A stretch of DNA of 64,000 nucleotides from Vigna angularis (lineage: Eukaryota; Streptophyta; Magnoliopsida; Fabales; Fabaceae). Position 1 is the first letter of the stretch. Every line of letters starts with the position of its first letter. A program made the position numbers and the translations under genes. Below, one piece after another: positions 54,880-64,000 of this stretch. The notes below the pieces were generated by a model that was not told where the DNA came from, did no database searches, and saw nothing but the letters and a program-made list of their open reading frames with translations. The DNA is taken from the NCBI RefSeq assembly GCF_016808095.1, contig NC_068971.1:20510501-20574500 (forward strand). The letters are read 5' to 3'.

Positions 54880-57409
54880 ATTTTAGGACAGTGATATGTT
54901 GTCGTTGAAGCTATCAAATTAATACTACTTTTCAAGGCAACTTCAGTATTGCCAAGTAGTATTCAAGAAAGTAAATAGGGTTAAAGTAACCCTGAGTCGT
55001 CCCCCAACGAATACGGAATTGCCTTTTAATATTTGAATCTTATGAATGCAATGCAATGTTCAAGAATAAAAATGTTGTTTGGAGAAGGTTTAAAGAACAA
55101 ATAAGAAACTTAAAAACGATTATAATGAAATAGGCTAATTCCACTCCTTTTTCAAGATAGATTCATCATCGGTTATTCACAGATAATTGTTCAATTGATT
55201 ATTATTTAAGTTTCAAATTAATTAAAGTACATTCTTAATTAATTTGAGGGCAATCATGCACTTAACCAAAGTAAATTATCATTCAAATGCAAAACCTTTC
55301 TAGATTATTCACAATGAATTCAACCAAAGTACATTCTCAATCAAATCCTATTGTGTTTAATCATGTCTATTCTTAAATCGCCTAACCAAATTAAAAACTA
55401 ATCAATCAAAGTAAATTCTCAATTGATTATAGTTGAAATTATTACTACTAATCAAAGTACATTCTCAATTAATAGTAAAAACCATTTAATCATATTAAAG
55501 TTCCTAAATTAAATCAAAGTAGATTCTCAATTAAACCTAGAAACCCTAGAACTCATAATCAATATGCATGTAGATTCAAACACATTATGATGCAAGAATC
55601 TTTGCTTTTTAATTTGATAGAGAGATGAAAGACATAGAGAGAGAACAACTTAAACAATTGCATTAACTCAATCTAACCTCAGAATCCATAATGGAATTAC
55701 AGCAAAATAGCCCTAGATGCTTAGCTCTCTATGAATGGAGTTGAATACAAAATGAAATAAGAGAGAGAAAAGTGGTGAATGAATGAATGAAGTGAAGTCC
55801 CTCTTCTGCCTCCCCTGGGTCTCTTTATATAGGACTTGATTGGGCTTGGACTTTGAATATTCAGTTGACAGAATCTTTTATCTTATATCTTCCAAATAAC
55901 TAAAAGATTTAGATAATTATAACATTATTTGGAAGATATTTTCTGTTGATATTCTCAAATTAAATTAATTCAACAACTGAATTTTATCTTTTAGCTTTTC
56001 TAACTTTCTAAAATTGCACAAATATCCTGAAATTTCCCTTATCTACACGTTAGCCCTTCTGAATTTCCCAAAATTACACTAGAACTCCTTAGTTGACTAG
56101 AACCAATCTGATTGACCAGTTTTTCGTAGCCAATGGGGGCCTGCCACATGGAATTCCCCCTTTCTCCCAAATTAGGGTTCAGATTGGGGAAAGACTTGGC
56201 CCTACGCCGCGTTGTTGTTGGAGAAGAAGCTCTTCTCCTTTTTCGGTGCGCGATGAGGATGAACTCACGAGGATGGGGGTGCGTCATGATCCTAGATCTG
56301 TGTTTCTTTGCAGGTCTGATTTTGATGCAGGTTCTGATGCGGTGTTGGAGGTGGTGCGAAGAAGATGATGGTGGTCGTGGAGGTTGCACGGCAGCAGCGG
56401 TGGAAGAAGGTGATGAACGAAGAAGATAATGGCTAGTGGCGATCGTACTTCAGAGCGAAAGAGGTAGATGGTGCGCCGAATCTCGCGAGGAAGATGGTGA
56501 TTGGCCGTGGAAGAAGGTTACCGGCAGGGCGCGATTCTCGCGACACAGTGGAGGTGAGCAGTGACACGACGGCGTAAAGAACTCTCGTCTGGTCTCGCGA
56601 TGGTGGCGACTTCACGGGGGCATGGAGGTTTTGCTGTTGGCGGCGAGACTGATTGGTCAGATCTGCGACGATGATGACGCCAGGGTTTTTGCGGCAGCGC
56701 CTTGCGGTTGCTGTGACGTGGTTGATCGTGGCCACTGGCGGCGTAGTTTCAAGGTGGCGGCGCCGACCTGATGGTGCTCTGGCGAGGTTGCTTCACGTGA
56801 CAGCAGTTGTCGATGTGGATGGCGGCGACGGCGCATGGCTTGGCGGAAGCGGAACAACGGCTAGGGTTTGGATTGGGAATTAGGGTTTCTGAGGAGAAGA
56901 TGATGATGTGGTAGAGGGGGTGATGTGGCAGCATGTGGTTGGATAGCACTTAAGGTTTTAGATTGCCACATGGTATGATCTGGTGGAGTCTAGTTTAGGA
57001 GGGGTGTGTATAGGAAACATACGGAGGTGTAGGAGAAAAGGTTTAGTGTTTGGGCTTGGTTGTTGGCTTGTTTCAAAAATAAGAGTGTATGTAGGGAAGT
57101 TTAGGAGGTGGAAGGATAAAGTCTGTCTGTTTGGTCCATTTGTATATTATTTTCCAAATAAAATCTGATTTTGGACCTTGAATTGCCATTTGGACCAATA
57201 TAACTTATATTCTCAGTTGCACAAATAAACGTAAGAATTTCCAAGAATAATTTATGCAACTAAAAATCATCTTTTAAGTCCCTTTTTATTCCCAAACCCA
57301 ACAATTTCAATCATCACAAATTCACTTAAAATCAATTATTTAAGCACAATTATCCCATTAAAAATTTAAATTTTAAAACATAAATGTGGACATAAATATT
57401 CACTCATCA
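54880..57409 (-). mobile_element. Putative long LTR of a Tat/Ogre-like retrotransposon, minus strand
   Basis: Read on the minus strand it starts at 57409 with TGATGAGTGAATATTTATG and matches the plus-strand sequence beginning at 63386 over at least 500 bases. Toward 54900-55020 it shows GACGACTCAGGGTTACTTTA, GAAGTTGCCTTGAAAAGTAG and CTAAAATCCAAGTACAGG, which resemble the 3' end region of long plant gypsy LTRs. The GC-rich central part (56200-56900) gives long spurious frames on both strands. A repeated AATCAAAGTA(C/A)ATTCTCAATT motif occurs at least six times at 55200-55540. The boundary at 54880 is a guess. Confidence 0.5.
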
Positions 57410-58289
57410 AACAGCTTTCAAACCTTGGGACAACTCATTAACCCATTAACTTCGACTTCATACCGAAAACAATGCCAATTCTCACTCTTTTGACCAGGTA
57501 ACATTTTTAACCAAGCACCCACTGTTGTTGTAGCTCGTTGACCTTGGTTAAGCAGTTTGATCTTTAGTTTGTATGTAACAATGATACCGGAGTGAAAGAG
57601 GTGGTCTTAAAACTTACACCCTTTATAGAGTGATGTTGTGCCGATAAGTGGAGTACATGGTTTATGGTTTGGTGCCATCTTCAGCAGATTTCCCCGAGCT
57701 TGTTTTCTTGCAGCTTTTGAAGCATTTGTCCATGATCAGCACAACACAGTGAGAAATGGGCTTCCGTTTTAACAGATGCATATTGCCTTTCTTCTCTCCT
57801 CACACAAACCAGTCTCAGATTCTTTCCCACACTTCGAACAATACAGAACAACAGGGTTTACTTAAGCTCATCACTTCAAATTCAACTTCAACTCCTTCTC
57901 CAACAAAAGATAAGGAATCTGAAATCTTTAAAGACCACATCATCCCAACAATCTAATTTCGGAAACATGAGTTTTTTTTTTTTGTTTTGAAATTAAAAAA
58001 TAGCTCAACTCACCATTCCACGAGAAAACCAACTAAGAGTGAAGCCTCGTGCTGCCCACCCGCTCTTTATTTGTGTTTGGATAAAAAAATTTAACAATTT
58101 CAATTAATTGAAATAGACTGTATTTGAATTACTTATAATTAAATTATATTTATTTTTTAAATAATTTGTTTAAATGAAATAATTAAAATATTTTATATTT
58201 TAATTTTTTTTAGATAAAATAAATTAATTTCTCTTTTAAGATAAAATTTTATATTAAAAATATTTGGAAAATTTGATTATCTTTTAGCT
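57410..58289. other. Region with possible minus-strand exon fragment, otherwise unassigned
   Basis: On the minus strand, about 57790-57690 reads YASVKTEAHFSLCC and then ADHGQMLQKLQENKLGEIC before a stop, more protein-like than its surroundings. On the plus strand a 66-codon frame (57756-57956) covers the same bases. I recognise neither. From 58060 the sequence is AT-rich without features. Confidence 0.25.
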
Positions 58290-58790
58290 TAAGTTGACTT
58301 AATTTGACCTTTGGTCTAACATAATTTATCTCGATATTTGACCTTAGTCGTTTTACCTCAACTTTTAATCCAATTGACTTATTCCAATCTTCAGTTTGGG
58401 CCAACTAATTTTGATTTTCAATCATGGGTCGAATGGGTTTGACCTCCGATTCAAGTGAAATGGGTTCAATCTTTGGCCTAGGCTAAATGAACTCGACCTT
58501 TGGCCTAAATTAAATGGGTTTGATCTCCATCTTCAGTTTGGGTTGATTTATCTCAACCTTTGATTCAATCAACTAATCTCAACCTTTGATTTGGACCAAC
58601 TCATTTCAACCTTCTTGACTCGTCTTCTATACTTGAGCCAACTAATTTTAACCTTCGGTCCAGACCAATCCATCTTAATCTTTAACTTGTGATAACCTAT
58701 CTTGACCGTTTTATCTTGACCAACTCGACTGAACATTCAACTTAAACCAACTTGATTATGTTTTCTGATTAAATCAATTTTATTCAACCA
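58290..58790. repeat. Degenerate tandem array of CAACCTTTGGTC...ACTAAT units
   Basis: More than ten imperfect units of roughly 35-40 bases built from AAC/GACC-TTTGG(T/C), TTGATTC and (A)CCAACTAATTT(T/C)AACCTT. Several have diverged, so the exact period varies. No coding signal. Confidence 0.6.
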
Positions 58791-59869
58791 TCTTGAATGG
58801 AATAAAAAGATTCAAATTTCTTATATATATTTTTAAAATATTTAAACTTTTTCTATTTTATTTATTTAAAAGATTTTTCAAAATTTTATAAATTTTTAAT
58901 TTTTTTAATTACTTTATACAAACAAATTGTAAGGACCTAGAAAATAGAGTATTAAAGTAGATAGGTGTATTAAAATAATGAGATCGATTATTTTATTTTT
59001 AAAATAATCTTATAATATAAATAGAATTTTATAAACGTGTCTCATGTCAAAATGGATTCACCTATTTTATATATTTTTAAAAAAAATATTTTAAATGCAC
59101 CAATGAAAACTGTTATCTGATGTCAAAATATTGTTATGGTAGAGTTGTTAAAGAAATTTTTTTCTTTTTTCATAATGTGTTGATCATGATCATTGTATTT
59201 GAAGGATAATTTTTAGTTCAATCAATAGAAGGAAAGTTTAACCACATATTATGAATAGAGTAGTAATACAATGACACGCCTACGTGTCACTTACACTCAT
59301 ATGACACGGGCCATGTCATTTTTGTTTTAAAAAAATTGTTTATTGACTGAGGGTAAAAATGGGAGAAAGCTAAATTTTGTTTTTGTTCTTTTTCATGGTG
59401 AATGAAGAATACGACCTAGGTTTACTTTTTTTTACTTTCTTCTCTCTTTGTCCCTCATTGTTCATTGCTTCCGATTTGTGTATTTGAGGTGGTTGAATCG
59501 GTGGTTGTGAAGGTTTTTCGTGGGTTTAAAGGTGGTTTAGCATCATTTTGTCGCTCCCATTCGGTGGTTGTGGAGGTTTCGGGTGGTGTGAAGTTGAGGG
59601 TTGTGGTCTCTGGTTTGCGTTTCGACTTGTGTCGGTTCTGTGGTGTGTGACTTTGAGGAAGGTTTTTTTCAAATTTCTTTTGTGGTAGTTTTACCCTTTT
59701 GAGCACTACTAGTGATGATGTTGTTTTTTTTTTTGTTTGTAGTTGTTGTTTGGATGAAAAAGGTTGTATAAACTGCTTGTTGTTTTTGCTGTTACTGCAG
59801 TAGAAAATCTTGTTGTATTGGGCTCTTTTGATTGTTGTTACTGCACCAGAAACTTTACTGTTTTAACAT
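58791..59869. other. Unassigned AT-rich DNA with G/T-rich segment
   Basis: 58791-59400 is AT-rich. 59450-59650 is G/T-rich, with repeated GGTGGTTG(T/A) words that create a frame on each strand (59465-59650 plus, 59706-59455 minus); neither has a domain. Two TGACACG copies at 59271-59310 surround ACGTGTCA. Confidence 0.35.
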
Positions 59870-60020
59870 TAAATTGCTGCAGAAAATTGTTTGTTGTTTT
59901 GATTAGAATGCTACAAAAAATTGTTTGTTGTTTTGATTCCAATGTTGTAGAAAAATTATTTGCTGTTTGGGTTAAAATTGTTGTAGGAATTCTCTGCTGT
60001 TTGAATTAAAATGCTGCAGA
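59870..60020. repeat. Short minisatellite with GCTGCAGAAAATTGTTTGTTG units
   Basis: Four imperfect units of about 42-46 bases: TGCAGAAAATTGTTTGTTGT, CTACAAAAAATTGTTTGTTG, TTGTAGAAAAATTATTTGCT and TTGTAGGAATTCTCTGCTGT, each followed by TTGA/TGGGTT-type spacer and (A)ATG. The plus-strand Val/Leu/Cys-rich frame here is a by-product. Confidence 0.65.
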
Positions 60021-62018
60021 GATATTTTATTATATTAATTTGATAAATCTTCTTTAATATATAATTGTATGGTGTGTGTGCAGAGCATGTATATATATGT
60101 ATGAACCTGGGAATGTATGAACCTGTTTTAGTTTTCGGTTTGAGTGAATCAATATTTTATTGGATTATGGAAGGTTGTTTTGTAGTTATAGTTAATTGGG
60201 TATGCAAAGAAAGGTCATATTTTAAATGTCTCTGGTAAGTCCAAAGAAAGTTGTAATTGACTCAACCTAATCACATTTTCCTACACTAAATCTTGGCTGA
60301 AATTTTGAAGGTGATTTAAGCTAAAGTTCATTTTATGAATTTACATTATCTTTGTTTTTAATTAAATTCATCACTTTCACGATCATCACAATAAATGATT
60401 CCTTATCTTATAAAAAAATTAAAGAGTATTTTAGGATTAAAGTAATTGTGCTAATTAATAGTATAAGAAAAACTAAAAAAGAAGTTGGATTGGAAGGACC
60501 ATGGTTTTAAGCCAATATGAGCAAATTGGTTGTTAATGATGAAGACATGGCATAAATGATGGTTGTGGTCATGGGCAGACCTAGACAATAACCCTGCAAG
60601 TACTACTACCCTTACAACCCTTTCTCTTTTCCAAAAGCTCATACACTTTTTTACATGCCCTCTGAAGTTGATAGAGACCGAAAAACTGCCTAATTATATT
60701 ACATTTATTTGATTAATGGCAATACTAATAGCTTCACCTTACACTCTAGTGCTCCTCAATTATTTTTTGCAGTAATAAAATCACATTTTGAACTTTACTA
60801 TAGCCCTCTATCTCACATCATCAACATACAAATCTCTTCAACAAAACTTACTTATTTATATAGAATTGAAGTTTCACATGTCCACCAAAGTATAAGCAGA
60901 TCAAGCTCTTGCTATCATACTAACATTTGTTGAACCATAAAAGATTGCATATAATTTAAAGAACATAACACAAACTTCTTCGGACAAATATATGGAACTT
61001 GGGACTACATCCTTTTCTTCATTATATGGCAACAGGGTATATTCATTTTGCAGGTATCATATACATAGTTAAATGATAAGAAAAACAAAAACTCTGCATT
61101 ATGGTTTGTAACTCAGCTTATTCTTTTTAATACATTCTGCAAAATCTATTTTTCAAACCACATGCAGTTCTATATTTGTTTTCCTTTTAGAATGAAGGTG
61201 AACTTGCTCGTGTATTGGTTAAGACCGTGTTAGTGTGTAATAACTTTCATTTTTGTGGTGGGTACTATTGGTTGTAAACATAATGGTGTGAATACTGGTG
61301 TATGTGCTCATTGATGTCATATCATGGGTTTTATGAATATTTTTGTTTTTGTTGGCTAAAGACGTGTTGTAACTATTATATAATCACAGTTCCACTTTAT
61401 GCATGCATTAGTTAAATACATATTGTTTTACCAATACATGAAACTGAACTTGTCACTCTCATTATACAATGATGTTGATTGTGTTTTGAAAAATGTGTAG
61501 GATATAGTGATATGGACAAACTAATGCAATCTCTAAAGTCACACCCTGCACTTTTATTTTCACTTTTCAATCAATTCTCTTCTCAGTCTCTGAGTAAAAG
61601 GTTTATGTATATGTTTATTTCAATATGATTTATGATAAAAGGTTTTTAAGTGTAATATTTAACAAGAGTATTGTTATTGCAGGAACAATTACAAGTTATG
61701 CAACAACAAATGGTTTGTCAGTGGGTATTACACGAAGATAATGCTCATCGCAGTAGGGTATTGAAGAAATGTGGGATGCTTTAAGCATTGATTAATTCAT
61801 GAAGTAGGACAACATGACCAAGTTGAATACATTGAAGTACGGGAACACATATTGAACATAATGTACACATTTTAGGTTGTTTAGTTTCTGTAATGAAGAA
61901 TATGTTGTACTGTTTAATGTTTATGAATTTTATGATTGATTATAAAATGCTTTATGGATGAAAATTTAAGTTTGGTTATTCATAAAAGTTTGGATGGCAA
62001 CCATATTGATGAAATCTA
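60021..62018. other. Unassigned intergenic DNA
   Basis: No gene is supported. Near 61680-61783 a splice-acceptor-like TTATTGCAG is followed by an open stretch reading EQLQVMQQQMVCQWVLHEDN and ending at a TAA, which could be the last exon of an unrecognised gene or a transposon gene fragment. The rest is AT-rich. Confidence 0.3.
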
Positions 62019-62795
62019 TCCTAAGAAATGTGATAATTGATATTGAATTAAACCATTTTTATTGTTGTACAGAACCTCTTTCAAAAATAACCACATAGAA
62101 CTTAGTAGGAAATCACTTACTGCACCTAAAAAATGTGATCATTGATATTGAATTAAATTACTTTTATTGTTGTACAGAACCTCTTTCATAAATAACCACA
62201 TAGGACTTAGTACATAACCACTTACTGCACCTAATAAGAAATGAATGATTGATATTCAATTAAACCACTTTTATTTCTTGTACAAAACCTCTTTCATAAA
62301 TAACCACATAGGACTTAGTAGATAACCACTTACTATACCTAAGAAATGTGATCATTCATATTCAATTAAACCACTTTTATTGTTATACATAACCCCTTTC
62401 AGAAATAACTACATAAGACCTAGTAGATAACCAGTTACTGCACATAAGAAAAGTGATTATTGATATTGAATTAAACAACTTTTATTGTTGTACAGAACCT
62501 CTTTCTGAAATAACCATATAGGACTTAGTAGATAACCACTTACTGCACTTAAGAAATGTCATGATTTATATTGAATTAAACCACTTCTATTTGTGTACAA
62601 AACCTCTTTCATAAATAACCACATACAACTTAGTAGATAACCACTTACTGCACATAAGAAATGTGATGATAATATTGAATTAAACCACCTTTATTGTTGT
62701 ACAGAACCTCTTTCACAAATAACCACATAGGACCTAGTAAAAAATCTCTTACTACACCCAAGATATTGATATTGAATGAAAAAACCACTTACTGC
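62019..62795. repeat. Minisatellite, seven copies of a ~105 bp unit
   Basis: The word ACCTCTTTC or a close variant recurs at about 62074, 62179, 62287, 62392, 62497, 62602 and 62705, giving spacings of 105, 108, 105, 105, 105 and 103. Each unit reads: TTGATATTGAATTAAACCAC, TTTTATTGTTGTACAGAACC, TCTTTCATAAATAACCACAT, AGGACTTAGTAGATAACCAC, TTACTGCACCTAAGAAATGT. Copies differ by a few substitutions and small indels. A partial unit follows to about 62795. Confidence 0.9.
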
Positions 62796-63041
62796 AGGAA
62801 AAAAAATCAAATGTTTAACTACATTGACTTAAAAACTTTTTTAGTTATTGTTTATCTGTAACGAAGCACATGGTTAATTGAATTGGCATTATGAACAAAA
62901 GGAAGATAAAAAATAATGTATTCCCAAATCAAATTCATTGAACCTGGAAAATGAACAACTGAATAACAATTACAAATGGATCATATATTCAACCTTCCTT
63001 CATAAAAAACTACAACAGTTAACATCATTCCAATTTACAAT

Positions 63042-63372
63042 TTACAATGTACTTTCAAAATTCTTCTCAGAATTGGACTTCTCAACATCATCACCTTCCA
63101 TCTCTTTTTCTTTCTTAGAATTTGAAACCAGAACAAATGAAACTACTAGCTCATAATCTTCCTGTGAATTACTGGTCCCAAAATCATCAACTACCATGTC
63201 ATAATCTTTATTTGAATGTGAGTTCCCAACATGAGCAGCCCCTTGCCTCTTCTGTGCAACAAACATTTATAGCTTCTCAACCATTTTCTCAAGTTTGGCA
63301 ATGGTCGCCTCCTGGTCAACAATGATAGCAAGCAAAACTTCATTTTCTGCAACAATATCATCCATAACAGAT
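63042..63372 (-). pseudogene. Unidentified coiled-coil-like coding fragment, minus strand
   Basis: Minus-strand reading from about 63372 gives a heptad-rich stretch (VLLAIIVDQEATIAKLEKMV), a TAA stop, then a 74-residue frame (63266-63042) that is acidic and Ser/Asn-rich with a repeated YDMVVDDFGTSNSQ/YELVVSF pattern and ends at a TAA. The family is not recognised. It could be the C-terminus of a transposon-encoded protein or a captured host exon. The single in-frame stop suggests decay. Confidence 0.35.
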
Positions 63373-63385
63373 TTAAATGGAACAC

Positions 63386-64000
63386 TGATGAGTGCATATT
63401 TATGCCCACATTTATGTTTGAAAAATTAAAATTTTGATGGGATAATTGTGTTTAAATGGTTGATTTTAAGTGAATTTGTGATGATTGGAATTATTGGGTT
63501 TGGGAAAGAAAGAGACGTAAAAAGTAAGTTTTAGCGCATAAATTATTCTTGGATGTTCTTATGTTTATTTGTGCAGCTGAGAATATAAGTTTTATTGGTT
63601 CAAATGGCAATTCAAGGCCCAAAATCAGGTTTTATTTGGAAAATAATGTACAGATGGGCCAAACAGACAACTTTTACCCTTGCACCTCCCAATTTCCCTA
63701 CCTACACCCCTCTTCTCTTAAACAGGCCAAATATTAAGCCAAACAGTAACCCTATTCTAAATACACCCCCTAAATTTCCTTACCCATACCCCTCCTAAGC
63801 TAGAGTCCACCAGATCATGCCACGTCAGCCCTAACCCATGAGCATCATCTTCCACCTTCTCCACAGAAACCCTAGCCGCCAGTGCCGTCAGCTGCCGTTC
63901 CGCTTCCGCCGCAACCACGCCGCAAGACCGCCGCCACCTTCCTTCTCCTTCGCGCAAGGGTTCGAAGCCACCAAGACCGCCACCGTGAAGCTGCCTCCAT
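63386..64000 (+). mobile_element. Start of a long LTR, plus strand, truncated by the window end
   Basis: Begins TGATGAGTGCATATTTATG and is homologous, in inverted orientation, to 57409 downward, through landmarks GGGATAATTGTG, TGTGATGATTGGAATTATTG, GCATAAATTATTCTTGGA, CTGAGAATATAAGTT and CAATTCAAGG(C/T)CCAAAATCA, and the GC-rich TTCCGCTTCCGCC part. It continues past position 64000. Confidence 0.6.

Noticed and set aside
56039..56883. Multiple Arg/Pro/Gly-rich frames on both strands
   Set aside because: They lie in the GC-rich part of a putative LTR, overlap each other in all phases, and lack domains.
62019..62795. CRISPR-like array
   Set aside because: The whole 105 bp unit is repeated with no variable spacers, and the genome is a plant nuclear one.

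Overview
This is a 64 kb piece of a plant nuclear genome, most likely a legume. The signs are spliced genes with long AT-rich introns, a plant-type RabA5 GTPase and COQ6, plant retrotransposon lineages with tRNA-Met primer sites, and legume-style CACTA and hAT elements. The legume assignment is inferred from overall sequence style, not from a search. There are no operons, rRNA or tRNA genes, or CRISPR arrays.

Four host loci can be supported. (1) A compact single-exon DEDDy 3'-5' exonuclease of the WRN-exonuclease type lies on the minus strand at 12.6-13.3 kb. (2) A short DUF674-like fragment lies at 14.65 kb. (3) A nine-exon ubiquinone-biosynthesis monooxygenase (COQ6) gene spans 20,858-45,645, with a predicted 505-residue product. 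(4) A two-exon RabA5-type small GTPase lies at 50,965-53,865. COQ6 and the Rab have clean splice sites and unbroken frames, so both look functional.

Most of the rest is transposable-element DNA. From 1.9 to 5.9 kb there is a decayed Ty3/gypsy element lacking RT and integrase, with a non-autonomous hAT element inserted exactly in its gag zinc knuckle. From about 6.1 to 8.6 kb two related Athila/Tat-like LTRs lie head to head, followed by an RT fragment. From 8,814 to 11,828 there is a CACTA element carrying fragments of three unrelated host genes (plastid ribosomal protein S5, a cytochrome b561-domain protein, dolichol kinase). A 647 bp TRIM lies at 15.3 kb.

COQ6 intron 2 is 15.8 kb long and about 14.5 kb of it is transposon. 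It holds a copia element with nearly identical LTRs and a chimeric, TRIM-derived leader; a 2.2 kb foldback palindrome; and a 9 kb gypsy element with a full copia element nested inside its integrase region on the opposite strand. Intron 4 holds an older copia remnant.

Downstream are a second member of the hAT family with a different interior (47.8-48.7 kb), a long LTR-like block on the minus strand (about 54.9-57.4 kb) with a relative starting at 63,386 on the plus strand, and several minisatellites, notably seven copies of a 105 bp unit at 62.0-62.8 kb.

I found no clearly undescribed biochemical system. The strongest unusual signals are the triple-capture Pack-CACTA, the copia/TRIM chimera, the foldback element, and the paired hAT insertions with perfect target-site duplications.
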